Shown here: positions 15,351 through 23,499 of the stretch, piece after piece
How positions within the stretch are numbered: the first letter of the stretch is position 1
Layout: each line of letters starts with the position of its first letter
Notes under the pieces: model-generated
Database searches by the model: none
What the model was told of the DNA's origin: nothing
The model's input: only the letters and a program-made list of their open reading frames with translations
NCBI RefSeq assembly: GCF_900128945.1
Contig: NZ_FQUD01000003.1
Location: 434,001-498,000 of the forward strand
Reading direction: 5' to 3'
DNA: 64,000 bases
Source: Chryseobacterium sp. OV279
GTDB taxonomy: Bacteria > Bacteroidota > Bacteroidia > Flavobacteriales > Weeksellaceae
Position numbers and translations under genes: made by a program

Positions 15351-17744
15351 TTAGTTTCTCAACGGTTTCCCATTCTGCAACATATACTGAATTCTCTCCA
15401 AAGTTTTTCTTTCCCCACAAAGTTGTAAGAAGGTTTCTCTTTCAAGATTCAATAAGTATTGTTCGGTAACTACGGTTGGTTCAGAAAGATTTCCACCGAC
15501 CATCACGTTGGCTAGTTTGTCTGCAATTTTCTTGTCGTGTGCAGAGATGAAGTTTCCGGTAAGCATCTGGTCTGTTCCTACGTAGAACATTCCTAAGGCA
15601 TCTTTTCCTAAAACTTTTACTCTTTGCTCGATAGGCTGTGTGTACCCCTGTTCGGCCAATAGTTTTGCTACTTTTTTAGCTTCAGCGATCTGTCTGTTTT
15701 TGCTTACGGATACAATGTCTTTTCCTTTTTCAAGAATTCCCATATCGTAAGCTTCATAAGCGGAAGTCGCTACTTTACCCATGGCGATATTCATGAATGC
15801 TTCACGAAGTCTGTTGTTTTTAACGTCATCGCTGTGGAATTCTCTGGAAGTTCTTAAGGTAAGTTCTTTAGTACCACCACCGCCAGGAATGACCCCAACT
15901 CCGGTTTCTACCAATCCTATGTAAGTTTCTGCTGCTGCAACCACTCTGTCTGCGTGCATGGTCATTTCGCAACCACCACCAAGCGTCATTCCGTGAGGAG
16001 CAACCACTACAGGAATAGAAGAGTAACGTACTCTCATCATGGATTTCTGGAAATAAGCGATGGCCATATTCAGATCGTCCCAGTCCTGTTCGATAGCCAT
16101 CATCAGGATCATGGCAAGGTTGGCGCCTACAGAGAAATTGGTTCCCTGGTTTCCAACTACCAATCCGTCGTATTCTTTTTCTGCTAAATCGATAGCTCTG
16201 TTTAATCCGTCAAGAACTTCACCTCCAAGAGAATTCATTTTTGAGCGGATCTCAAAGTTGATGATACCGTCACCAAGATATTCAATGGCTGCCCCTGAAT
16301 TGCTCCAAAGTGTTTTGTTCTTTCTGATATTGTCTAAGATGATAAAAGCATCCTGACCAGGAATTTTGTTGTATTCTCCTGAATTTTTATCCACAAAGAT
16401 GCTTTGACCTTCATCATTTACTTTATAGAAAGCTTCTACATTTTTTACCCAGTCTGAAACTTCATAACCGGCATCTTTAGCTAATTCAATACCTTTTTGA
16501 ACACCTACGGCATCCCAGATTTCAAACGGTCCGTTTTCCCATCCGAAACCTGCTCTCATCGCGTCGTCTATTTTGTAAACTTCGTCTGAGATTTCAGGAA
16601 CTTTATGAGAAACGTAAGCGAACAGAGCGCCTAATGATTTTCTGTATAATTCGCCTGCTTTATCTTTTCCACCAATTAAAACTTTGAATCTGTCAATTGG
16701 CTTGTCTATATTTTTCGTTAATTCTAACGTTGGGAAAGAAGATTTCCCCTGAAGTTCATATTCTAATGTATCAAGGTTTAATCCGTGGATTTCAGATTTT
16801 CCTTCTGCATTTTTTACTTTTTTATAGAAACCTTGCTCAGTCTTAGAACCTAACCACTTATTATCCATCATTTTCTGGATATAACCTGGAAGGGCAAAAA
16901 CGTCATTAAAGTTGTTGGCTTCAGCACCGCTCTGACGAACTCCGTTGGCTACCATAACCAAGGTATCAAGACCTACCACATCAGCCGTTCTGAATGTTGC
17001 TGATTTTGGACGTCCGATGACAGGACCGGTTAATTTATCAACTTCAGAAACAGTCAGTCCTAATTTCTGTACATTGTGAAGAAGATCCATCATGGAGAAA
17101 ACCCCGATTCTGTTAGCGATAAACGCCGGAGTGTCTTTGGCTAAAACAGTAGTTTTTCCTAAGAATTTCGCTCCGTAGTTCATGTAGAAGTCAACCACTT
17201 CCGGAAGGGTTTCCGGGGTAGGGATGATCTCTAAAAGAGGAAGGTATCTTACCGGGTTGAAGAAGTGCGTTCCCGCAAAGTATTGTTTGAAATCATCGCT
17301 TCTTCCTTCAATTAGAAAATGAATAGGAATTCCCGATGTATTAGAAGAAATTAATGTTCCCGGTTTTCTGAACTGTTCAATTTTTTCATAAACAGATTTC
17401 TTAATATCAAGTCTTTCAACGACTACTTCAATGATCCAGTCTGTGTTTTTGATCTTCTGAAGATCATCATCGAAGTTTCCTACCTTGATTCTATCTGCAA
17501 ATTTTGGAGAATAGAGAAGGGCAGGACTTGCTTTTTTCAGTTTTTCAAAGTTTTCAGAAGCAATTCTGTTTCTTACCACTTTGTCATCTTTGGTCAAACC
17601 TTTTTTCTGCTCAGCTTCTGTCAGTTCAAAAGGAACGATATCTAAAAGGGACACTTCCACGCCGATGTTGGCGAAATGTGCCGCAATACCGCTACCCATA
17701 ATTCCTGAACCAAGAACCGTTACATGTTTGATTCTTCTTTTCAT
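15351..17744 (-). CDS. 3-hydroxyacyl-CoA dehydrogenase / enoyl-CoA hydratase (FadN-like)
   Basis: 797 aa from ATG 17744. An ATG 30 bp further up adds ten residues before the Rossmann strand and is less likely. The N-terminal dehydrogenase has VLGSGIMGSGIAAHFANIG and GTHFFNPVRYLPLLEI. The C-terminal crotonase-type part has the oxyanion loops VGNQGTNFSVGANLA and TLGGGCEMTMHADRVV, with GVGVIPGGGGTKEL. The order dehydrogenase-then-hydratase is that of Bacillus FadN, opposite to E. coli FadB. It performs the hydration and oxidation steps, and lies 56 bp downstream of marR in the operon. Confidence 0.93.
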   Translation of the reverse strand: MKRRIKHVTVLGSGIMGSGIAAHFANIGVEVSLLDIVPFELTEAEQKKGLTKDDKVVRNRIASENFEKLKKASPALLYSPKFADRIKVGNFDDDLQKIKNTDWIIEVVVERLDIKKSVYEKIEQFRKPGTLISSNTSGIPIHFLIEGRSDDFKQYFAGTHFFNPVRYLPLLEIIPTPETLPEVVDFYMNYGAKFLGKTTVLAKDTPAFIANRIGVFSMMDLLHNVQKLGLTVSEVDKLTGPVIGRPKSATFRTADVVGLDTLVMVANGVRQSGAEANNFNDVFALPGYIQKMMDNKWLGSKTEQGFYKKVKNAEGKSEIHGLNLDTLEYELQGKSSFPTLELTKNIDKPIDRFKVLIGGKDKAGELYRKSLGALFAYVSHKVPEISDEVYKIDDAMRAGFGWENGPFEIWDAVGVQKGIELAKDAGYEVSDWVKNVEAFYKVNDEGQSIFVDKNSGEYNKIPGQDAFIILDNIRKNKTLWSNSGAAIEYLGDGIINFEIRSKMNSLGGEVLDGLNRAIDLAEKEYDGLVVGNQGTNFSVGANLAMILMMAIEQDWDDLNMAIAYFQKSMMRVRYSSIPVVVAPHGMTLGGGCEMTMHADRVVAAAETYIGLVETGVGVIPGGGGTKELTLRTSREFHSDDVKNNRLREAFMNIAMGKVATSAYEAYDMGILEKGKDIVSVSKNRQIAEAKKVAKLLAEQGYTQPIEQRVKVLGKDALGMFYVGTDQMLTGNFISAHDKKIADKLANVMVGGNLSEPTVVTEQYLLNLERETFLQLCGERKTLERIQYMLQNGKPLRN

Positions 17745-17800
17745 ATGTAAATTTTTATTATTTGCTAAAACCATAGGTTACCATATGGATTTCCTACAAT

Positions 17801-18256
17801 TTATTTTCTGTTATTTAATAATTCGTTTGCAATTTTCATGATTTCGGACATGACCTCCTTGAACGTTTCAATTTTCTCGGGAGCGATCTTCTCCATCACC
17901 TTTTTGTTAAAATTGACCACCACTTCTTTTGACATGTTTCTTGAGTTCAGACCTTTATCTGTAAGTTTAATGATCACTTCCCTTTTATCGGCAGTGGTCT
18001 TTTCCTTATAGATGTATCCGTTGTCTTCAAGAAGCTTGATGATTCTTGTCAGAGAGGTGGGCTCAATCGCCATTTTAGGACCTAAGTTGGTACTTCGGGT
18101 GCCTTCCTTGGGATCAATTTTAAGAAGAGTGAGGGCTTGTACAGCAGTAGAATCATGCTCTTGAGCAAGTTCTGTGTACATTTTAGAAACAGCCAGCCAG
18201 GTCTGTTTTAAAACTAAATCTACGTTTTCTATTTTTTCTTTATTATTATCCATCAT
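17801..18256 (-). CDS. MarR-family regulator of the beta-oxidation operon
   Basis: 151 aa, winged-helix MarR fold. The recognition segment is MAIEPTSLTRIIKLLEDNGYIY, and the wing has KEKTTADKREVIIKLTDKG. Start at 18256, with a second ATG at 18253. It heads the fadN-fadA-fadE operon. Two near-identical 20-bp palindromes upstream, one of them between a -7 box and its upstream element, make autoregulated repression of beta-oxidation the obvious model. The inducer, perhaps an acyl-CoA, is unknown. Confidence 0.93.
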   Translation of the reverse strand: MMDNNKEKIENVDLVLKQTWLAVSKMYTELAQEHDSTAVQALTLLKIDPKEGTRSTNLGPKMAIEPTSLTRIIKLLEDNGYIYKEKTTADKREVIIKLTDKGLNSRNMSKEVVVNFNKKVMEKIAPEKIETFKEVMSEIMKIANELLNNRK

Positions 18257-18277
18257 TTATGTACGAATGGTGTTACC

Positions 18278-18309
18278 CAAATTTAGTAAATATTATGCAT
18301 GCATAGTAT
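18278..18309 (-). promoter_or_regulatory. Promoter -7 box with adjoining MarR operator (site 1)
   Basis: On the minus strand TAAATTTG (18285-18278) is an exact -7 box. Directly upstream is ATATTATGCATGCATAGTAT (18290-18309), a 20-bp palindrome with one mismatched pair, covering the -33 to -7 spacer. A repressor bound there would block polymerase. The predicted transcript starts near 18271, about 15 nt before the marR ATG. Confidence 0.7.
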
Positions 18310-18372
18310 TTATTAACGTTAAATTTTGTTAATAATCTGATAGTAAACGAGTTAAATTGTATGATTAGCATA

Positions 18373-18392
18373 ATACTATGCATGCATAGTAT
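18373..18392. promoter_or_regulatory. MarR operator (site 2), perfect 20-bp palindrome
   Basis: ATACTATGCATGCATAGTAT is fully self-complementary and differs from site 1 by one base. The centres are 83 bp apart, about eight helical turns, which would allow looping or independent binding of two dimers. It lies 27 bp before the stop of the upstream ABC ATPase gene's end, within the intergenic region. Confidence 0.7.
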
Positions 18393-18418
18393 GTGAAATA
18401 TTTAACAGAAATGTAGTA

Positions 18419-19342
18419 TTAATGAATGTTTTTAACGGAATCAACTATTTCTTCGAAAGATTCACATTGCTGTTTAGAGGTGTTGGTGAGAATATCCCAA
18501 AAACCGTTCCTGTATTCAAAATGTAGGGCAGAAAGGTCTTTTTCGAAATTTTTCTGTAACAAAGAATAGAGCATTTCTTTATGAACTTGCGGAGCCTGAA
18601 TGGAAGGCGGAACAGAATTATCATTCACCTGAAATAAGGATACATTGGTCAGCTCATCATGTTGAAGCAGTACATCTTCTACAAGTCCCGTGAAAAGCTG
18701 ATTGTCCTTTACATACCAGATTTTGTCTGCAAACTCTTTGGCGAGTCTCCAGTCGTGGGAAGAAAACAAAATGATTTTATTCTGTTCTTTAGCCAGCCTG
18801 CGGAGTGTTTTTAAGATGATAAGCTTGTTTTTCTCATCCAAGTGCGTCGTGGGCTCATCCAGTATAATAACCGGTGAATTTTGAGTAATGGCACGGCCTA
18901 TAAATGCTTTCTGCAGATTCCCGTCAGATAAGTTTTTTAGAAGAGTATATTTATATTGTCTGAGATCCAGCTCATCAATAATGTCGGAGACTTCTTCTCT
19001 GTCTTCTTTCTTGAGTTCAAAATAAAAAGGATAGTAAATATATTTCCCCAATGAAATCAGGTCTTCAACGGTATAATGCTGCGGAACATTTGATTTTGAG
19101 AAAACAACGGCAATATTTTCAGCAATTTCTTTAACGGAAAGGTCTTTTATATTTTTCTGATGAATTAAAATTTCTCCGCTTAAGAGGGAAATTTGATGCA
19201 AAATAGATTTGATCAGCGTGGTTTTCCCAACCCCGTTATTTCCAATCAGAAGGCACACATCACCCAGTTTCAAATCTGCATGAGCATTTGAAATTAAGGT
19301 TTTGTCGTAGCCTATATTGGCTTGTCTGATTTCCAGGTGCAT
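18419..19342 (-). CDS. ABC transporter ATP-binding protein, FecE/FhuC-like (iron-siderophore or cobalamin)
   Basis: 307 aa from the ATG at 19342 (MHLEIRQANIGYDK). A longer frame to 19402 exists, but those 20 residues are encoded by a repeat that invaded this joint. Walker A is GNNGVGKTTL, Walker B is VIILDEPTTHLD and the switch His is in SSHDW. The signature is LSDGN rather than LSGGQ, a common variant in this subfamily. A C-terminal extension of ~70 residues beyond the ATPase core is unassigned. Its permease partner is at 20176, with the inserted element between them. Confidence 0.9.
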   Translation of the reverse strand: MHLEIRQANIGYDKTLISNAHADLKLGDVCLLIGNNGVGKTTLIKSILHQISLLSGEILIHQKNIKDLSVKEIAENIAVVFSKSNVPQHYTVEDLISLGKYIYYPFYFELKKEDREEVSDIIDELDLRQYKYTLLKNLSDGNLQKAFIGRAITQNSPVIILDEPTTHLDEKNKLIILKTLRRLAKEQNKIILFSSHDWRLAKEFADKIWYVKDNQLFTGLVEDVLLQHDELTNVSLFQVNDNSVPPSIQAPQVHKEMLYSLLQKNFEKDLSALHFEYRNGFWDILTNTSKQQCESFEEIVDSVKNIH

Positions 19343-19353
19343 GGGTTTGGTGT

Positions 19354-19424
19354 TTAATCGCAAAGACGCAATTTTTACAAAAATAATGTTTTTAAGGCGC
19401 AAAGAATTCGACAGAGTCGAATTT
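19354..19424. repeat. Isolated end of the dispersed repeat with hairpin
   Basis: Runs from TTAATCGCAAAGACGCAA through TTTTTAAGGCGCAAAG to the hairpin AATTCGAC-AGA-GTCGAATT (19405-19423). The frame matches both ends of the complete copy at 19856-20053, but the hairpin sequence is different. Confidence 0.65.
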
Positions 19425-19436
19425 TTATACTACTAA

Positions 19437-19814
19437 TTATAAATGGTTGACAATTCTGGTTACTCCGTTTTTAAAAACATCTGATTGGAAATTTAATAAA
19501 AGGCCTAATTTAGAGTTTGTCATTTTTAAATAGGTCAAAAGCTGTGCTTTATGAATTGAGTTAATATATTCTACCGTTTTTATTTCTAATATTAATTTAT
19601 TTTCAATTATCATATCTAATCTGAAGGCATTCTCAATTTTTAAATCTTCATAGATAATGGGAAATAATTTTTGTCTTTCGATTAATAAGCCTGTCTTTGA
19701 AAGCTCATAGAACAGGCATTCTTCGTAAACATGTTCAAATAATCCGGCGCCTAGCTTTTTGTGAATCTTTAGACCTGCATCAAAAACTACTTTTGATAAT
19801 TCATTTTCTGTTAT
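19437..19814 (-). CDS. GxxExxY protein (PDDEXK_3-like), no standard start codon
   Basis: An open frame of 125 codons plus stop encodes a full-length GxxExxY protein. ENELSKVVFDAGLKIHKKLG leads into the hallmark GLFEHVY, followed by FRLDMIIENKLILEIKT with the D...E-x-K of a PD-(D/E)XK nuclease fold. Where the family usually has ATG before T-E-N-E there is ATA (19814-19812), and a stop lies eight codons further up with no ATG, GTG or TTG between. It is either a start-lost pseudogene or uses a rare ATA/ATT start. Function of the family is unknown. It lies within the repeat-bounded element. Confidence 0.75.
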   Translation of the reverse strand: MTENELSKVVFDAGLKIHKKLGAGLFEHVYEECLFYELSKTGLLIERQKLFPIIYEDLKIENAFRLDMIIENKLILEIKTVEYINSIHKAQLLTYLKMTNSKLGLLLNFQSDVFKNGVTRIVNHL

Positions 19815-19855
19815 TGTGTTTGTGTTTCTGTGAATTTACAAATTTGTTGGTTTTT

Positions 19856-20053
19856 CGCAAAGACGCAAAGTTTGATCAAAAATGAGCATATTTTAAGGCG
19901 CAAGAAAATCAAAGATTTTCAGCTACAGAAGATGGAGAGATTGCTTCGTCGTTATACTCCTCGCAATTACCGTGTTCATCAATTTTATCGGAGATAAAAT
20001 CCTTGCGCCTTAAAACACAATCCTTTCAAATTTCTTTGCGACTTTGCGATTAA
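19856..20053. repeat. Complete copy A of the palindromic dispersed repeat (~198 bp)
   Basis: Layout: CGCAAAGACGCAAAG, spacer, TTTTAAGGCGCAAG, hairpin GAAAATC-aaa-GATTTTC (19904-19920). Then a core with ATTGCTTCGTCGTTATACTC, hairpin ATTTTATC-gga-GATAAAAT (19982-20000), then the first parts again inverted (CCTTGCGCCTTAAAA ... TTTGCGACTTTGCGATTAA). It is the reverse-orientation relative of 59177-59377. Confidence 0.75.
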
Positions 20054-20175
20054 CCAAAAAACTAGACAATCTGTAAAATCAGCGAGCAAAAAAATAATCT
20101 CACGCAGATTCTTCAGATTACACAGATCTTATTTCCGGGTTAAAAAATTCACAATTCACCATTGACTATTCACTT

Positions 20176-21147
20176 TTAAACCTTATTCTGCTTCAAAAGC
20201 ATCAGCAAGATCACCGGTATTCCAAATACAGAACTGATCACATTTAAAGGAATCTGTGTTTTTTCTGCTACTACTGAGAAGAGCATCATCACCAGCATTC
20301 CGAGAAACATATTCAGAATCCATTGCTGCCAAAGTTTGGATGGATTATAGATCAGTCTGCAAAAATGAGGAACAATGATCCCAATAAATAAAATAGGCCC
20401 TAAAAATGCCGTAATTGAAGCCGAAAGTAGGGAAGAAGCTGCAATGATCAGAATCTTCAGCTGATTGAGATTGACTCCCAAACTTTGTGCGTAAGACGTT
20501 CCCAATGAATTCCCAATCAATGGTTTTATGGTTTTAAAACAGAAAAACATACCGATGAAAACCAGAATAGATAATACATAGATCTGGTTTCTGGTCACCA
20601 TGTTATTAGCTCCGAAAGACCATAGAATATAGTTTTTCAGACTCTGATTTTCTGCATAGAACTGTAATAAAGAAACCACCGCTCCGGCAAACGCAGAAAC
20701 GAGAAATCCGAATATAATGAGATAAGATTTATCCTGAAATTTATTCGACATGGAAAGGAGAACCAGCATCAATACAAGACTTCCTGCGATGGCTGAAAGG
20801 CTGAGAAAACTGTTCTGCAAAAATTCCGGGATCAGGAAATCGTGAGAAAAGAAAATATAAAAGGCTACGGATAGACTGGCTACCGATGTGATTCCCAAAA
20901 TATCCGGACCGGCCAGCGGATTTTGAAAATATTCCTGCATCAGGAAACCGGAAGTCGGAATTGAAATCCCAGCTAAAAGCATAACCAGCACACGGTTGAT
21001 ACGAATCTCAGCGATCTGGCTTTGGTTAGAATCCTGAAGAAAATCCTGCAGATTTAAACTTAAAAATCCTGTGTTCAGATTGATGACCGCAGTAAGAATA
21101 ATAGCGGCCGTCAGCAGTAAACACAGGATCTTGAATTTTTTTGGCAT
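20176..21147 (-). CDS. FecCD-family ABC transporter permease (iron-siderophore or cobalamin)
   Basis: 323 aa, the usual size. About nine to ten hydrophobic segments. Family landmarks are RINRVLVMLLAGISIPTSGFLMQEYFQNPLAGPDILG near residues 48-85 and FLGPILFIGIIVPHFCRL near 245-262, the FecCD coupling region. It forms the membrane channel of a siderophore or vitamin B12 importer with the ATPase at 18419. No substrate-binding protein gene lies beside it. It is 23 bp downstream of the TlpA-like gene. Confidence 0.93.
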   Translation of the reverse strand: MPKKFKILCLLLTAAIILTAVINLNTGFLSLNLQDFLQDSNQSQIAEIRINRVLVMLLAGISIPTSGFLMQEYFQNPLAGPDILGITSVASLSVAFYIFFSHDFLIPEFLQNSFLSLSAIAGSLVLMLVLLSMSNKFQDKSYLIIFGFLVSAFAGAVVSLLQFYAENQSLKNYILWSFGANNMVTRNQIYVLSILVFIGMFFCFKTIKPLIGNSLGTSYAQSLGVNLNQLKILIIAASSLLSASITAFLGPILFIGIIVPHFCRLIYNPSKLWQQWILNMFLGMLVMMLFSVVAEKTQIPLNVISSVFGIPVILLMLLKQNKV

Positions 21148-21170
21148 TATTCAGAAAGAATCTGGATGTT

Positions 21171-21728
21171 TTATTTTAAGAGAGCTTCAACTTTAGAATT
21201 CAATATTTCTTCGGTCATCATGCCCAGATATTCATCAGTTTTATCACCTTTTCTCATATAGGTAAAAGGAATTGAACCACCGTCCCACTGCTTAAAATTA
21301 GTGGTAAAAAAGGTTGGGTCAAGTTTCTGGCCGTCTAAAAGAATAATACTAGAAGCAAGGTTGTTTTCCTGTGCAAATCTTTTCACAGCGCTGTTCCATT
21401 CAGACTTATCATCAAGGTTGATGAATGTGAATTTTACCGGTTTCCCTTTCAATTCCTCCATTTTGGTTTTAAAATGAGGGATTTCTCTTATACATGGTCC
21501 ACACCACGTTGCAAAGAAGTTGGTAACGTATAAAGTGTCATTTTTCTGAGCTAAATATTTTCCAAGATCCTCCGGAGAAAGTTCCTTTGAAGTAGCGTCC
21601 GCTGCAGGAGCTGCATGATCTGTTACGGAAACTGAAACTGACACATCTGTATCCTCTATTTTTTGCTCTTCTTTTTTACAACTGTAAAGAGCGGTAAGAA
21701 TAAGCGTGCATAAAATTATCTTCTTCAT
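21171..21728 (-). CDS. TlpA-like thioredoxin-fold lipoprotein
   Basis: 185 aa. Lipoprotein signal with lipobox LYSC (MKKIILCTLILTALYSC), a charged linker, then a thioredoxin-like domain with active site WCGPC in FFATWCGPCIREIPHF. The TlpA/ResA family works outside the cytoplasm as a thiol-disulfide reductase. It is probably anchored in a membrane facing the periplasm. It is upstream of the permease gene and starts 32 bp from a divergent reductase gene. Confidence 0.9.
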   Translation of the reverse strand: MKKIILCTLILTALYSCKKEEQKIEDTDVSVSVSVTDHAAPAADATSKELSPEDLGKYLAQKNDTLYVTNFFATWCGPCIREIPHFKTKMEELKGKPVKFTFINLDDKSEWNSAVKRFAQENNLASSIILLDGQKLDPTFFTTNFKQWDGGSIPFTYMRKGDKTDEYLGMMTEEILNSKVEALLK

Positions 21729-21760
21729 AAATTATTTTTTGACTATTTTTGAATTGAAGT

Positions 21761-22885
21761 ATGGAACAACAAATCTATAAAGGGAAACTGATACAGTTTC
21801 ATCCGTTAAAAATAGCGAAAAAGCAACAACTTACCAAAAATACTTTTTCTCTGGAATTCGATATTGCAGAGAATTTACGGGAGAATTTCAAGTTTGAAGC
21901 AGGGCAGTTTGTGAGCATAAAATTTAGGGCTCATGGTGAAGAAGTCATTAATGATTATTCAATGACCTCGGCTCCGTATGAAAATAAAATCTGCCTTGGA
22001 ATCAAAGTGAATTCTTCTGAGGGAGCCACTTCAGAGCTGTTCAAGAACTATAATGCAGGAGATGAACTGATGGTAGGAGAGCCTTCCGGAAGATTTACAC
22101 TGGTTTCGAAGCCAAGCGAGTTCCGGACAATCGTTGCATTTGCAGCGGGTATTGGAATTACGCCGGTCCTGAGCCATTTTAAAAATATTCTGCATACAGA
22201 ACCACGCACCCGATTATTTTTGTTTTTTGGAAATAAAAGCTCGGAAGAAGTTATTTACAGGGAACAATTAGATAATCTTGCGAGAATACACAGTGACAGG
22301 CTGCAGATCTTTTACTTTTTCTCAAAGGAAAAAACAGCTGACCAGTTTTTCTACGGCCGGCTGGATGAAAAGAAGCTGAACTTAATTATTAATCAAATTC
22401 TCCATCTGGACGATACAGACGAAGAATCTACCATCTGGGATGCGGTAGATGAAGTCCTGATTTGCGGTAAAGGCGAGATGATAAAATCGCTGGCCAATGC
22501 GTGTTACCACCACGGAATTCCTAAAAAGAATATTCATTTTGAGCTTTTTGAAGAATATAATGACGATATTTATCCTGTAGAAAAGGAATTTCCTCTGATT
22601 GAGAACGTAGAAGTAGCCTTCACAATGCTTGGAAAAGAGTATGAAGCGCATCTTCCGGACAACAGGGAAAAGATCCTTCAACAGCTTCTGATTCAGAATT
22701 TTCCGGTACCTTATTCATGTAAATCGGGGATCTGCGGAAGCTGCGAATGTTATCTTGAAGAAGGGGAAGTGGAACTTCTTGAAAATGAATATTTAACGGA
22801 AAAAGAAGAAGCCCAGGGAAAAATATTAGCGTGTATGTCTATTATAAAAAGTAAGAAAATAAAGCTTAACTTTGACCTTAGTTGA
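21761..22885 (+). CDS. Ferredoxin-NADP-reductase-type oxidoreductase with C-terminal 2Fe-2S domain
   Basis: 374 aa. An N-terminal FAD-binding barrel (FEAGQFVSIKF, NDYSMTSAP), an NAD(P)-binding domain (AAGIGITPVLSHFKNIL), then a plant-type 2Fe-2S ferredoxin domain with Cys320, Cys325 and Cys328 (CKSGICGSC) and a fourth Cys in LACMS. The layout is that of PaaE and related reductase subunits, which pass electrons from NAD(P)H to an oxygenase or other acceptor. No paa genes are nearby, so the partner is unknown. Its stop overlaps the next start. Confidence 0.92.
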   Translation: MEQQIYKGKLIQFHPLKIAKKQQLTKNTFSLEFDIAENLRENFKFEAGQFVSIKFRAHGEEVINDYSMTSAPYENKICLGIKVNSSEGATSELFKNYNAGDELMVGEPSGRFTLVSKPSEFRTIVAFAAGIGITPVLSHFKNILHTEPRTRLFLFFGNKSSEEVIYREQLDNLARIHSDRLQIFYFFSKEKTADQFFYGRLDEKKLNLIINQILHLDDTDEESTIWDAVDEVLICGKGEMIKSLANACYHHGIPKKNIHFELFEEYNDDIYPVEKEFPLIENVEVAFTMLGKEYEAHLPDNREKILQQLLIQNFPVPYSCKSGICGSCECYLEEGEVELLENEYLTEKEEAQGKILACMSIIKSKKIKLNFDLS

Positions 22886-23499
22886 GAATTATCAGGAACA
22901 TATTTAACTTAACTTTTATATCAGTAGAAATAGGAATTCTGGTGATATGTCTGTGTAATGCCTGGGTTTTTGGGCTTACCAACGGCCGTACCTATACCAA
23001 GATTTCAAAAATTCCGCCGCGTGAGGTTGCTTTGGTTCTGGGAACTTCTCCAAAGATGAGATCCGGTCTTTCCAATCCTTATTTTACGAAAAGAATGGAT
23101 GCAGCAGCACTTCTGTATCATCATGGGAAAATCAAAAAAATCATTGTAAGCGGTGAGAAAAGCAGGGGGTATAATGAGCCGGCTGCGATGAAGAATTATC
23201 TGGTCAATCAGGAAGGCGTTCCGGGAGATATTATTATCGAAGATCCAAAAGGATTCAATACCTATAAAAGTATTCTGCGCTGTAAAGACGTTTATAAAAA
23301 GAAAGATGTGATCATTGTATCACAGGGATTTCATAACCTTCGTGCCTTATTTTTTGCAAGAAATAATAATATGAATGCACTGGGATTTGATGCTCAGGAT
23401 GTCAACAAGCCTGAAAGCTACTACAGAAATCAGGCCCGCGAAGTACTCGCCAGAGTGATTGCTGTAGTCTATTTCATATTGGGAATTTCTCCGGATTAG
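22882..23499 (+). CDS. SanA/ElyC/YdcF-family membrane protein
   Basis: 205 aa, starting at TTG 22882. The TTG overlaps the preceding TGA stop (TTGA), and there is no in-frame ATG before the conserved region, so translational coupling is likely. One N-terminal membrane segment (LTFISVEIGILVICLCNAWVF), then a DUF218 domain: ALVLGTSPKM, IIVSGEK, EPAAMKNYL and IVSQGFHNLRALFFA. SanA-like proteins are linked to envelope integrity and vancomycin tolerance in enterobacteria; the role here is inferred. Its 3' end overlaps tamL by four bases. Confidence 0.9.
   Translation: MRIIRNIFNLTFISVEIGILVICLCNAWVFGLTNGRTYTKISKIPPREVALVLGTSPKMRSGLSNPYFTKRMDAAALLYHHGKIKKIIVSGEKSRGYNEPAAMKNYLVNQEGVPGDIIIEDPKGFNTYKSILRCKDVYKKKDVIIVSQGFHNLRALFFARNNNMNALGFDAQDVNKPESYYRNQAREVLARVIAVVYFILGISPD

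Larger units (their letters stand above)
19354..20053. mobile_element. 700-bp repeat-bounded element carrying a GxxExxY gene
   Basis: The outer ends are inverted copies: TTAATCGCAAAGACGCAA (19354-19371) and, in reverse, TTAATCGCAAAGTCGCAA (20053-20036). Inside are a one-sided end fragment with hairpin (19354-19424), a GxxExxY gene on the minus strand, and a complete ~198-bp palindromic repeat (19856-20053). The block separates the permease and ATPase genes of one transporter, so insertion into an operon is the simplest reading. No transposase is encoded, so mobility would need help in trans. Boundaries are by eye. Confidence 0.65.

Noticed and set aside
19697..19885. 62-aa plus-strand ORF in the repeat element
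   Set aside because: It is the shadow of the GxxExxY frame on the other strand and runs into the repeat.
20100..20170. AT-rich segment with CGCAGATT/CAGATTACACAGATC phrases as a further mobile element
   Set aside because: Looks like a degenerate intergenic repeat, but I found no second copy or inverted ends in the window.
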